Positions 34,020-41,437 of a stretch of DNA of 64,000 bases are shown here, piece by piece. The notes below the pieces were generated by a model that worked only from the letters and a program-made list of their open reading frames with translations, was not told the origin of the DNA and ran no database searches. The translations under genes were made by a program, and so were the position numbers. The stretch's first letter is position 1. Every line of letters starts with the position of its first letter. This DNA is from a bacterium (lineage in GTDB: Bacteria > Babelota > Babeliae > Babelales > Babelaceae), in contig JAEYYR010000001.1 of assembly GCA_023428375.1 (NCBI GenBank), positions 124,001-188,000 of the forward strand. The letters are read 5' to 3'.

Positions 34020-35250
34020 TTGACTGTATCTGCTGGCGGTGCAAATATAACGGGGACCATAAGTCAAACCGGTGATATTATTCCTACCGCAGATACTTTT
34101 GATTTAGGCAGTTCCGGTAGTCGCTGGGCAAACATTTTTGCAATTGATGGAGATTTTTCAGGCACCCTCACCGTGGATACTCTTAATATCACCAACGATA
34201 TTACGGTGAACAATGCAACTATTAATAACGATTTAACGGTTGGTAACGACGCAACTATTGGTAATAATCTTGCAGTTGATACCGATACATTATTTGTCGA
34301 TGCTACCAATGATCGTGTTGGCATCAACACCGCAACTCCGACAGTCGCTCTTGATGTGGTAGGTGCAACTAATATTTCTACCACGGCAACTATTGGTACA
34401 GGGCTGACTGTATCTGCTGGTGGTGCAAACATTACGGGGGACATTACAGAAGCCGGTAACATTCTTCCAAATGGCAGTCATGATATTGGTGCAACTGGTA
34501 ATCGTTGGACAAATATTTATGGCGTGAATGGGAATTTCACCGGCACCTTAACTGCTGGTTCCATTAATATCCCTACTGCACAATTTGACACACTCACTGT
34601 TGGCAATGGTTCTGATCCAGCAACATTAAACTTCAATTCGAGCGGTGCTTCTCTTACCGACGTGCAACTTATTGCTACTGGTGGTACAGCATCTGCAGGA
34701 CAAGGTAATTTGGCAATCAATGCCGCTAACACAAATATATCAACTAATTTAACCGTCGATACTGACGTTCTTGTCGTCAATGCTTCGACCAATCAAGTGG
34801 GCATAAATAAAGCAGTTCCTACCGTTGCTCTTGATGTTGTTGGTGCAACTAATATTTCCACCACGGCAACTGTTGGCAGTGGATTGACGGTAACTGCAGG
34901 GGGTGCAAACATCACAGGAAATATTACAGAAGCTGGAAACATTCTTCCAAGTGGCAGTCGTGATATTGGTGCAACTGGTAATCGCTGGGCAAATATTTAT
35001 GGCGTAAATGGGAATTTCACCGGCACATTAACTACTGACAATGTAACCGTTAATAATAGTGCAATTTTTAACAATGGAATTTCAATTAGTGCTGGCGGTG
35101 CTGATATTTTTGGAAGCATCAATGTAACAGGTCTTATTTCTCCTACCGCAGATAATACTTATGATTTAGGCACAGCCTTGAATCGATGGAGTACATTGTA
35201 TGCGGTGAATGGAGATTTTACAGGGACTTTGACTGCAAATTCTATCAATA
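32701..35250 (+). repeat. Stalk repeats of the fibre-like gene
   Basis: Eight degenerate copies of an 84-160-residue unit whose landmark is ITG-x-I-x-x-x-G-[DN]-I-[IL]-P; copies are centred near 32773, 33021, 33273, 33663, 34047, 34433, 34913 and 35105. The second and third copies are separated by 252 bases and are nearly identical in DNA across about 100 bases. Confidence 0.8.
33513..34280 (+). repeat. Two tandem 384-bp near-identical units
   Basis: The landmark ACCGATACATTATTTG occurs at 33513, 33897 and 34281, exactly 384 bases (128 codons) apart. The codon aligned with the internal TGA is GGA at 33633, TGA at 34017 and GGG at 34401. The high identity suggests recent duplication or gene conversion. 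Confidence 0.85.
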
Positions 35251-36896
35251 TTCCTACCGCTCAATTTGACACACTCACTGTTGGTAATGGCTCTGATCCC
35301 GCAACATTAAATTTCGATTCAAGTGGCGCGTCGCTCACTGATGTACAGCTTGTCGTAACCGGTGGTAGTGCATCTCCGGGGGAAGGTGACCTTGCAATTA
35401 ATGCTGCAAATACCAATATTTCTACCAATTTAACTGTTGACACTGATGTATTAGTCGTTGATGCAACAAATAATCGCGTCGGCATAAATAATGCTACGCC
35501 TGCTTTTGCATTAGATGTCACTGGGGCTGCCAATATAACAAGTAATTTAGCTGTTGATACCTCAGTTCTTTTTGTAAATGCTACAACTAATCGGGTCGGT
35601 ATTAATACGGCAAGTCCTACTGAAGCATTGGATGTAAATGGTAATATAAATTTTCCAGCAACCTCCTCCAGCGCGACGGGACAAATTAAGCAGAATGGAT
35701 CTCGACTTATCCATACCTATGGTACTAATAATATTTTTTTCGGTCCTAATGCCGGAAACTTTACTCTTACCTCAGCGAATAATAGTGGCTTTGGTGCAAA
35801 CGCTCTTTCAGCTTTAACCAATGGTGGCGACAATACTACATTTGGCAATCTTTCGGGAGGCGTGATTACATCGGGTGGATTTAATACCACAATTGGATCA
35901 GCAGCCGGAAGAAATTTGGCAATTGGCAGCTTTAATACACTGATCGGATTGCAAGCAGGTAATACATTAATGGATGGTAGCAGCAATACTTTTGTGGGTG
36001 AATCAGTCGGCTACAATACTACGTCAGCAGCAAATAATACCGGTGTAGGAGCACAATGCTTACTAAATTTAGTAAATGGCACCTTCAATACTTCCGTGGG
36101 AAATAGTTCTGGAGCTGGCATTGTAGCAGGAACAAATAACTCATTCTTTGGGAGAAACGCGGGAGCAACTGGCGACTTTTCAAATGCCACCGCTATCGGT
36201 GCTAATGCTTCAGTCGGAGCAAGTAATGCTTTAGTTTTAGGAAATGCAGCAAATGTCGGTATAGGCACCTCTACCCCCGCAGTAAAATTGGATGTTGTAG
36301 GTGCTGCAAGCATATCGGGAAATCTTGCAGTAGATACTAATACCTTATTTGTAGATGCGACTAACAATCGAGTGGGCATCAACAATGCAGCACCCGCAGT
36401 AGCCCTGGATGTAACCGGAGCTGCTAACATCACCAGCAATTTGACGGTTGATACGAATACTTTAGTGGTAGATGCTACTAATAATCGCGTCGGTATTAAT
36501 ATCACTTCCCCTCAACAAGCTTTAGATATTGTCGGAAACGTACAATATCAACCAACAGGTACTAGCGCACCAGCCTATCGTCCAATAGGATCCCAAAACT
36601 CTTTTGGTCTCCGAATAGTTCGCGGAACGGTGTCGACTCCGGCAGCAGGAGCAGCAATCATTCAAGGTGAAGGATTTTCTGTTGCATCGACCGGATCCGT
36701 CGGTCGCGTAGATATTACCTTTACCCAAGCTTTTACTACCGCTCCAACAGTAGTGGCAACTCCTAATTCAGCCGGTAATTATACTGTTAATATCGACAGC
36801 ATAATCACGACTACAGGCTTCAGAATTTTCAACACACTTGCTAATACCGGTGCTGGTGCTGCAGCTAACGTTGGATTTATTGCTATTGGAACATAA
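34020..36896 (+). CDS. Repetitive fibre/adhesin-like protein, C-terminal part (same frame after the internal TGA)
   Basis: 958 open codons in the same frame as the upstream part; the first codon is TTG with no ribosome binding site, so independent translation is unlikely. Order: more stalk repeats (VSAGGANITG, DTDTLFVDATNDRVGINT), a head-like region at about codons 1210-1383 of the joined protein with G-x-x-A-G and N-T-x-x-G motifs (TTIGSAAGRN, TLIGLQAGNT, FFGRNAGATG), two more VGIN...LDV units, and a C-terminal beta domain (GRVDITFTQAFTTAPTVVAT through VGFIAIGT) like phage tail-tip or H-type-lectin-like modules. I see no S74 chaperone domain and no YadA-type membrane anchor, so how it would attach to a surface is unclear. 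Confidence 0.7.
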   Translation: MTVSAGGANITGTISQTGDIIPTADTFDLGSSGSRWANIFAIDGDFSGTLTVDTLNITNDITVNNATINNDLTVGNDATIGNNLAVDTDTLFVDATNDRVGINTATPTVALDVVGATNISTTATIGTGLTVSAGGANITGDITEAGNILPNGSHDIGATGNRWTNIYGVNGNFTGTLTAGSINIPTAQFDTLTVGNGSDPATLNFNSSGASLTDVQLIATGGTASAGQGNLAINAANTNISTNLTVDTDVLVVNASTNQVGINKAVPTVALDVVGATNISTTATVGSGLTVTAGGANITGNITEAGNILPSGSRDIGATGNRWANIYGVNGNFTGTLTTDNVTVNNSAIFNNGISISAGGADIFGSINVTGLISPTADNTYDLGTALNRWSTLYAVNGDFTGTLTANSINIPTAQFDTLTVGNGSDPATLNFDSSGASLTDVQLVVTGGSASPGEGDLAINAANTNISTNLTVDTDVLVVDATNNRVGINNATPAFALDVTGAANITSNLAVDTSVLFVNATTNRVGINTASPTEALDVNGNINFPATSSSATGQIKQNGSRLIHTYGTNNIFFGPNAGNFTLTSANNSGFGANALSALTNGGDNTTFGNLSGGVITSGGFNTTIGSAAGRNLAIGSFNTLIGLQAGNTLMDGSSNTFVGESVGYNTTSAANNTGVGAQCLLNLVNGTFNTSVGNSSGAGIVAGTNNSFFGRNAGATGDFSNATAIGANASVGASNALVLGNAANVGIGTSTPAVKLDVVGAASISGNLAVDTNTLFVDATNNRVGINNAAPAVALDVTGAANITSNLTVDTNTLVVDATNNRVGINITSPQQALDIVGNVQYQPTGTSAPAYRPIGSQNSFGLRIVRGTVSTPAAGAAIIQGEGFSVASTGSVGRVDITFTQAFTTAPTVVATPNSAGNYTVNIDSIITTTGFRIFNTLANTGAGAAANVGFIAIGT

Positions 36897-36910
36897 AAAA
36901 CATACAAAAA

Positions 36911-36935
36911 AACAGGCGCATTAAGTGCGCCTGTT
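36911..36935. terminator. Bidirectional intrinsic terminator
   Basis: Hairpin AACAGGCGCA-ttaag-TGCGCCTGTT between the fibre gene and the convergent AbrB-like gene. On the minus strand it is followed by TTTTTGTATG; on the plus strand by CTATTAG. Confidence 0.8.
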
Positions 36936-36974
36936 CTATTAGTTAAAAGATGAGGTACAACAGTACCACTCATA

Positions 36975-37658
36975 TTACTTGCCAGCTAGTTCTTTAACAA
37001 TCGGAGCATATCGCTTGGTTATTTCTTCATACGCCTTTGTGAAGGCATTCTGATCTTTAGTTTTTTCATATTCTTCAGTAATTAATGCCAATTCATGACG
37101 ATATTCTGGATTGTTTTGGGCTGCATTTACTTGCAAATGAAAATCGTCTTTTTTAGTGTTGAAAAATACAAACGCCCTATTCGCCTCTGCGAGAATTTGC
37201 AAATCACTTTTTTCTGGAGCAATCGCTTTTCCTGCCTCAATTAAACGAATATCAAACACTTTAAGTTCAGGCTCAAATTTATACATTATGTTAATACCTT
37301 CAGCAGTATCTGCAGAAAGATTATCGAATTCTCGTACAAAATCGTTATTCGAAAACAATCTTTTAAGAATCATTTGGCGTTGTGCTGTTATAAAAAGAAC
37401 ATGCTGCATGAGCGTCTGTTTTTTCGGATCATTCATTCCATATGCTTCAAAAATCGCTTTATCGGGCTCAAGAACATTTAAGTTAGCTCTATAAGTATAA
37501 TTAGATGCTAAGTCTGAAGAATGAGGGGCTACAATTAACGATTTACCATCCGTCGATATTTTAACCGAACTTCCTTCAGACATACCTAACAACTCTAATA
37601 TCGCCTTATCCAGTACCAATGCAGTACTATTTCCATATTTTACTAATTTTTTAATCAT
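36975..37658 (-). CDS. AbrB/MazE-like N-terminal domain protein with long C-terminal domain
   Basis: 227 residues. Residues 1-46 (MIKKLVKYGNSTALVLDKAI, LELLGMSEGSSVKISTDGKS) are a SpoVT/AbrB-type swapped-hairpin DNA-binding domain, as in MazE-type antitoxins and transition-state regulators. The remaining about 180 residues are helical, charged and unlike known antitoxin tails: regions such as ALITEEYEKTKDQNAFTKAY suggest helices but I recognise no family. No toxin gene is adjacent; both neighbours are separated by terminators. Likely a stand-alone DNA-binding regulator, perhaps autoregulated through the direct repeats in its own promoter. Usual AbrB-like proteins are 50-100 residues, so the length is the odd feature. 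Confidence 0.75.
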   Translation of the reverse strand: MIKKLVKYGNSTALVLDKAILELLGMSEGSSVKISTDGKSLIVAPHSSDLASNYTYRANLNVLEPDKAIFEAYGMNDPKKQTLMQHVLFITAQRQMILKRLFSNNDFVREFDNLSADTAEGINIMYKFEPELKVFDIRLIEAGKAIAPEKSDLQILAEANRAFVFFNTKKDDFHLQVNAAQNNPEYRHELALITEEYEKTKDQNAFTKAYEEITKRYAPIVKELAGK

Positions 37659-37690
37659 AACAAACCCTTGTGCTTACCGTATAGATACAA

Positions 37691-37717
37691 TACATAATAC
37701 AATGTACATACATAATA
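37691..37717. repeat. Direct repeat overlapping the AbrB-like gene's promoter
   Basis: TACATAATA occurs at 37691-37699 and 37709-37717, 18 bases apart, straddling the -10 region of the candidate promoter for the 36975-37658 gene. The spacing of nearly two helical turns would suit a dimeric DNA-binding protein. Confidence 0.5.
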
Positions 37718-37729
37718 AAACAATGTCAA
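37701..37729 (-). promoter_or_regulatory. Candidate sigma70-type promoter of the AbrB-like gene
   Basis: On the minus strand a consensus TTGACA (37729-37724), a 17-base spacer and TACATT (37706-37701), about 43 bases before the ATG. Confidence 0.6.
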
Positions 37730-37774
37730 ACGAGGCCTTTTTCACCATTAAGCCAATGTAATAAATTAAAAAAA

Positions 37775-37791
37775 AAGCAGTTTACCTGCTT
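37775..37791 (-). terminator. Possible minus-strand terminator before the tRNA cluster
   Basis: On the minus strand AAGCAG-GTAAA-CTGCTT is followed by TTTTTTTAATTT. It would stop leftward antisense transcription before the AbrB-like gene; no minus gene lies upstream, so it may be fortuitous. Confidence 0.3.
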
Positions 37792-37838
37792 GAAATCCTT
37801 AAAGAAAAACTTTAAGCTAGGTGTGTTCAAATTGACAT

Positions 37839-37924
37839 GGTGAGATTCCCGAGCGGCCAAAGGGGGCGGACTGTAAATCCGCTGGCGTATGCCTTCGTAG
37901 GTTCGAATCCTACTCTCACCACCA
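37839..37924 (+). tRNA. tRNA-Tyr (GTA)
   Basis: 86 bases including encoded CCA. Acceptor GGTGAGA pairs with TCTCACC; anticodon loop ACTGTAAAT gives GTA; a long variable arm is present, as expected for tRNA-Tyr; T-loop GGTTCGAATCC. First of four tRNAs before rpmG. Confidence 0.96.
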
Positions 37925-37926
37925 GT

Positions 37927-38002
37927 GCGGGAATAGCTCAATTGGTAGAGCGGCAGCCTTCCAAGCTGTAGGTTGCGGGTTCGAGTCCCGTTTCCCGCTC
38001 CA
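37927..38002 (+). tRNA. tRNA-Gly (TCC)
   Basis: 76 bases with encoded CCA. Acceptor GCGGGAA pairs with TTCCCGC; anticodon loop CTTCCAA gives TCC; T-arm GCGGGTTCGAGTCCCGT. Two bases after tRNA-Tyr. Confidence 0.96.
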
Positions 38003-38032
38003 AAAAAACGTCTATTGAACAGGAGAGAATAG

Positions 38033-38108
38033 GCTGGCGTAGCTCAGTAGGTAGAGCAGCTGATTTGTAATCAGCAGGTCGCTGGTTCAAATCCAGTCGC
38101 CAGCTCCA
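38033..38108 (+). tRNA. tRNA-Thr (TGT)
   Basis: 76 bases with encoded CCA. Acceptor GCTGGCG pairs with CGCCAGC; anticodon loop TTTGTAA gives TGT; T-arm CTGGTTCAAATCCAG. Confidence 0.96.
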
Positions 38109-38171
38109 AAAAAAATTTCATTATTCCCATTTGTTTTTTGCTTGAATTTCATTTACACTACATAACAATAC

Positions 38172-38248
38172 GCCCACGTAGCTCAGTTGGTTAGAGCACT
38201 TCCTTGGTAAGGGAGAGGTCACCGGTTCAAATCCGGTCGCGGGCTCCA
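38172..38248 (+). tRNA. tRNA-Thr (GGT)
   Basis: 77 bases with encoded CCA. Anticodon loop TTGGTAA gives GGT; T-arm CCGGTTCAAATCCGG. Acceptor GCCCACG against CGCGGGC leaves one A-C mismatch in the fifth pair. Confidence 0.93.
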
Positions 38249-38286
38249 CACAAAAGAGTTTGTTTAGGCAAAACGTAGATATAATT

Positions 38287-38445
38287 ATGGCAAAAAATAG
38301 AGTTACTACCCACTTGGCGTGTGAAACGTGCAGAGAACGCAATTATTCTCAAGTCGCAAACAAGAAGCGTGCTTCTGGTTCACTTAAATTGAATAAATTT
38401 TGTTCACGCTGCCGCAAGCACACCATGCATAAAGAAACAAAATAA
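38287..38445 (+). CDS. rpmG: 50S ribosomal protein L33
   Basis: 52 residues from ATG 38287; an upstream TTG in frame would add nine residues without family support. Zinc form with two CxxC pairs, CETC and CSRC. NKKRASGSLKLNKFCSRCRK and the end HTMHKETK are typical. Lies between tRNA genes upstream of secE, the common bacterial arrangement. Confidence 0.95.
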   Translation: MAKNRVTTHLACETCRERNYSQVANKKRASGSLKLNKFCSRCRKHTMHKETK

Positions 38446-38450
38446 ATCGT

Positions 38451-38526
38451 AGGCCAGTAGCTCTAACGGTAGAGCGGCAGACTCCAAATCTGCGGGTTGG
38501 GGGTTCGAATCCCTCCTGGCCTGCCA
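38451..38526 (+). tRNA. tRNA-Trp (CCA)
   Basis: 76 bases with encoded CCA tail. Acceptor AGGCCAG pairs with CTGGCCT; anticodon loop CTCCAAA gives CCA; T-arm GGGGGTTCGAATCCCTC. Conserved position just before secE. Confidence 0.96.
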
Positions 38527-38552
38527 TTTGTGCTATTAAAAAAGGTATTGTC

Positions 38553-38762
38553 ATGAACACTGTACAATTTGGGCAATGGATGTTGCGCTTTATTCAAGAA
38601 GTGCGCCTTGAGCTGTCACGCATTGAATGGCCAACATACAATGAGTTTATTGGATCAACTATCGTTGTTCTTTTTCTCGTTACCATATTGTCTCTCTTTT
38701 TTGGTGCTGTAGATCGAATTATCTCGGTGCTTGCGCAATATATTTTTGAGCTCAGTCTTTGA
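38553..38762 (+). CDS. secE: Preprotein translocase subunit SecE
   Basis: 69 residues. Single-helix form of SecE that clamps SecY. The amphipathic part LRFIQEVRLELSRIEWPTYN carries the conserved E-L-x-x-[IV]-x-WP motif, followed by one transmembrane helix (STIVVLFLVTILSLFFGAVD). AAAAAAGG precedes the ATG. Adjacent nusG is the usual partner gene. Confidence 0.95.
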   Translation: MNTVQFGQWMLRFIQEVRLELSRIEWPTYNEFIGSTIVVLFLVTILSLFFGAVDRIISVLAQYIFELSL

Positions 38763-38787
38763 TGAGTACATTTTAACAGGTAAGTTC

Positions 38788-39306
38788 ATGAAACGTTGGT
38801 ACGTCGTACAGGTCTATGCCGGTTACGAAGATATAATTAAAACAGAAATTTTAAAACGAATTGAAGAGCAAGGACTTCAAGAAATTTTTGGTGAAGTTCT
38901 GATACCTTCAGCTAAAGTTAAACAATACTTTGCTGATACCAGTATTGAAGATCAACAATTATTTCCTGGATATATGCTTGTTGAGATGGATGCAACGCCA
39001 GAGGCGCTGCGTCTTGTTGCGTCTACTCCAAGAGTTATACGCTTTTTAGGTGGCAAGGTTCCTGCTCCTCTTACACAAAAAGAAGTAGACCGTGTTACTG
39101 CACAAATGCGTGGCGACCTCAAAGTACCAACAGAAAAACATGAATTTGAAATCGGCAAAGAAGTCGAAGTCGTTGAAGGTCCATTCGCTGGATTTTCTGG
39201 CATTATCGACACGATTGAACAAGAAAATGAAAAGCTTACCGTTATGGTCAGCATTTTCGGTCGTATGACGCCTGTCGAATTGAATTTTGATCAGGTTAAG
39301 CGTTAA
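38788..39306 (+). CDS. nusG: Transcription termination/antitermination factor NusG
   Basis: 172 residues from ATG 38788, chosen because MKRWYVVQVYAGYEDIIKTE is the standard start; a longer frame overlaps secE. The NGN domain contacts RNA polymerase (FPGYMLVEMD, TPRVIRFLGG), and the C-terminal KOW domain is VEVVEGPFAGFSGIIDTIEQ. It links transcription with translation or Rho. Confidence 0.96.
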   Translation: MKRWYVVQVYAGYEDIIKTEILKRIEEQGLQEIFGEVLIPSAKVKQYFADTSIEDQQLFPGYMLVEMDATPEALRLVASTPRVIRFLGGKVPAPLTQKEVDRVTAQMRGDLKVPTEKHEFEIGKEVEVVEGPFAGFSGIIDTIEQENEKLTVMVSIFGRMTPVELNFDQVKR

Positions 39307-39320
39307 CTAGTAGGACGAAC

Positions 39321-39743
39321 ATGTCAAAACCAATTAAAGCACAAGTTAAGCTGCAAATAGCTGGCGGTGCAGCAACACCAGCGCCACCAGTCGGTTCAGC
39401 ACTTGGTCCCCACGGCATCAACATGATGGAATTTTGCAAAGCGTTCAACGCGCAAACGCAAGATCGTAAGGGACAAACAGTTCCAGTGGTTGTGACGATT
39501 TACACGGATAAAAAATTTGATTTTATCCTTAAAACGCCACCAACTTCAGAATTGATTAGAAAAAAGATTAATCTTCCAAAAGGCTCTTCACGCCCTAATA
39601 CCGACATTGTTGGTACTATTGCATGGAAAGACATTGAAGATATCGCGCGCATAAAAATGGCTGATCTCAATGCAACAGATATTGAGCAAGCTAAGAAAAT
39701 CATTGCTGGCAGCGCGCGCAGCATGGGTGTTAAAGTTATATAA
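39321..39743 (+). CDS. rplK: 50S ribosomal protein L11
   Basis: 140 residues. GTPase-associated centre. KAQVKLQIAGGAATPAPPVG, SALGPHGINMMEFCKAFNAQ, and the C-terminal 23S-binding domain with AGSARSMGVKVI are typical. Confidence 0.97.
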   Translation: MSKPIKAQVKLQIAGGAATPAPPVGSALGPHGINMMEFCKAFNAQTQDRKGQTVPVVVTIYTDKKFDFILKTPPTSELIRKKINLPKGSSRPNTDIVGTIAWKDIEDIARIKMADLNATDIEQAKKIIAGSARSMGVKVI

Positions 39744-39762
39744 CTCCTAAAGGAACGTACAG

Positions 39763-40455
39763 ATGACACAGCGTGGAAAAAAATATAAAAAAGCGCTAGA
39801 GGCACTGGGCAAGAAACAAGTTTTCTCGCTGCAGGAGGGTGTGGCTAAGGTTAAACAATTAGCCTACGCTCGTTTTGATGAATCTGTAGATGTTCATACT
39901 ATTCTTGGTATTGATCCTACTAAAGGGGATCAAGTAGTTCGTGGTTCAACGATACTTCCTCATGGAATCGGTAAGCAGATTAAGATCGTTGTGTTTGCTA
40001 AAGGTGAATATGCTGACGAAGCAACCAAAGCAGGCGCAGATTTTGTTGGTGCTGAAGATCTCATTGAAAAGATTGAAGGTGGTTGGCTCGATTTCAACTA
40101 TGCGATTGCTACTCCAGACCTTATGGGTCTTGTAGGTCGTGTGGCTAAAATCCTCGGGCCCCGTGGTCTACTTCCAAACAAGAAATCCGGAACTGTTACT
40201 TTTGATGTCAAAACGATTGTAAGCGATTTGAAAAAAGGACGTCTCTTCTTCAAAAATGATAAGAGCGGACTTGTTCATTTTACCGTTGGTAAAGTTTCAT
40301 TCGCGCCTGAAAAATTGCAAGAAAACTTAACTGCTTTCTTGCGCGCTTTAGCCTCAAACAAGCCTTCAACATCAAAAGGCAAGTTTATTAGAAAGGTTAC
40401 CCTAAGCTCAACAATGGGACCTGGCATTCAAATCAATGCTGATGAGCTTTTGTAA
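39763..40455 (+). CDS. rplA: 50S ribosomal protein L1
   Basis: 230 residues. Mobile L1 stalk protein that moves E-site tRNA. GKKYKKALEALGKKQVFSLQ, then VRGSTILPHGIGKQIKIVVF, VGRVAKILGPRGLLPNKKSG and LSSTMGPGIQINADELL are diagnostic. In many bacteria L1 represses its own rplKA message; the leader here is too short to judge. Confidence 0.97.
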   Translation: MTQRGKKYKKALEALGKKQVFSLQEGVAKVKQLAYARFDESVDVHTILGIDPTKGDQVVRGSTILPHGIGKQIKIVVFAKGEYADEATKAGADFVGAEDLIEKIEGGWLDFNYAIATPDLMGLVGRVAKILGPRGLLPNKKSGTVTFDVKTIVSDLKKGRLFFKNDKSGLVHFTVGKVSFAPEKLQENLTAFLRALASNKPSTSKGKFIRKVTLSSTMGPGIQINADELL

Positions 40456-40477
40456 GCTATTGTAAAGGTAATCAAAA

Positions 40478-40972
40478 ATGAAAACAGAACAAAAAAATCA
40501 CGTTGTTGAATCGTTGAGAAACGATTTTAGCGCGAGTGAAGCTTGCTTTCTTGTAGGTGTTCAAGGCCTTTCGGATGCACAATTAAAAAAACTTCGCAAA
40601 AATTTGACGAATAAAGCGAAAATTCACGTAGCAAAAAATACATTATCAAAAATTGCTATTCGTGATATGGAAGGGGTAAAAGAACTCTCTCCATTCTTTA
40701 AGAATCAAATAGCGGTAGTTTTTGTAAAACAAGAAGTGCCAACTGTAGCAAAAGAATTGCATACCTTGTCAAAAGAAAATGAAAAATTCACTCTTTTGGC
40801 AGGTTATTTTGATAATCAAGTAATTGATCAAAATACTATCAAGCACATTGCTACAATTCCATCAAAAGAAGTACTTATTGCTCGTCTTTGTGGTCTATTG
40901 AAATTCCCAGCAGCTCGTTTGGCTTATGTCTTGAACGAAGTTGTAAAACAAAAACAAGCACAACAATCTTAA
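40478..40972 (+). CDS. rplJ: 50S ribosomal protein L10
   Basis: 164 residues. Base of the L7/L12 stalk. The N-terminal domain has FLVGVQGLSDAQLKKLRKNL and KIHVAKNTLSKIA; the C-terminal helix (LCGLLKFPAARLAYVLNEVV followed by KQKQAQQS) binds L7/L12 dimers. No long leader with attenuator separates rplA and rplJ. Confidence 0.95.
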   Translation: MKTEQKNHVVESLRNDFSASEACFLVGVQGLSDAQLKKLRKNLTNKAKIHVAKNTLSKIAIRDMEGVKELSPFFKNQIAVVFVKQEVPTVAKELHTLSKENEKFTLLAGYFDNQVIDQNTIKHIATIPSKEVLIARLCGLLKFPAARLAYVLNEVVKQKQAQQS

Positions 40973-40994
40973 TAACGATTTGACCGGAGTATTT

Positions 40995-41384
40995 ATGTCA
41001 AAATCAATCGAACAATTGGTCCAAGATATTAGTAATCTCAAAATTCTTGAACTCGATACATTAGTAAAAGAACTCGAAGCTGCATTCGGTGTTTCAGCTG
41101 CATCTTTTGGTGTTGGCGCAGGATCTGCAGCAGCTTCAGCTGACGCAGGCGCTTCAGCAGCAGCGGAAAAAACTGAATTTAAAGTAACTCTTAAAGACGC
41201 TGGCGCAGAAAAAATTAAAGTGATTAAAGCACTTCGTGAAATCAAGAAAGATATGTCACTTGGTGATGCAAAAGCTGCAGTTGATAATGCACCATTTGTT
41301 ATTGTTGAAGCTGCATCAAAAGATGAAGCTAACGCAATGAAAGAGAAGCTTGAAGCAGCTGGTGCTAAAGTAGAACTTGCTTAA
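40995..41384 (+). CDS. rplL: 50S ribosomal protein L7/L12
   Basis: 129 residues from ATG 40995, with CCGGAGTATTT as binding site. N-terminal dimerisation domain, an Ala/Gly/Ser-rich hinge (about residues 38-55), and the C-terminal factor-binding domain EKTEFKVTLKDAGAEKIKVI with ALREIKKDMSLGDAKAAVDN. Standard form. Confidence 0.97.
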   Translation: MSKSIEQLVQDISNLKILELDTLVKELEAAFGVSAASFGVGAGSAAASADAGASAAAEKTEFKVTLKDAGAEKIKVIKALREIKKDMSLGDAKAAVDNAPFVIVEAASKDEANAMKEKLEAAGAKVELA

Positions 41385-41437
41385 GCATAACGTAAAAATA
41401 AGTAACTTCAGGACAAGGTATTACAAGGAGCAGCTTG

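Noticed and set aside
32701..35250. CRISPR array
   Set aside because: The repeats are coding, 250-384 bases in period and lack short identical repeats with unique spacers.
32414..36505. Long minus-strand frames opposite the fibre gene, up to 192 codons
   Set aside because: Their Val/Ser/Thr-rich repetitive translation is the mirror of the sense repeats; GC-containing repeat codons avoid stops on the reverse strand by chance.
34020..36896. Independent gene beginning at the TTG after the internal TGA
   Set aside because: No ribosome binding site, start inside a repeat unit, and the frame and repeats are continuous with the upstream part.
36975..37658. Toxin-antitoxin module
   Set aside because: Only an AbrB/MazE-like domain is present; no small toxin frame lies next to it on the same strand.
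38121..38342. Minus-strand frame of 73 codons over the tRNA-Thr(GGT) and rpmG start
   Set aside because: It is antisense to a tRNA and part of rpmG; its protein-like tail is the translation of tRNA sequence, a common artefact.
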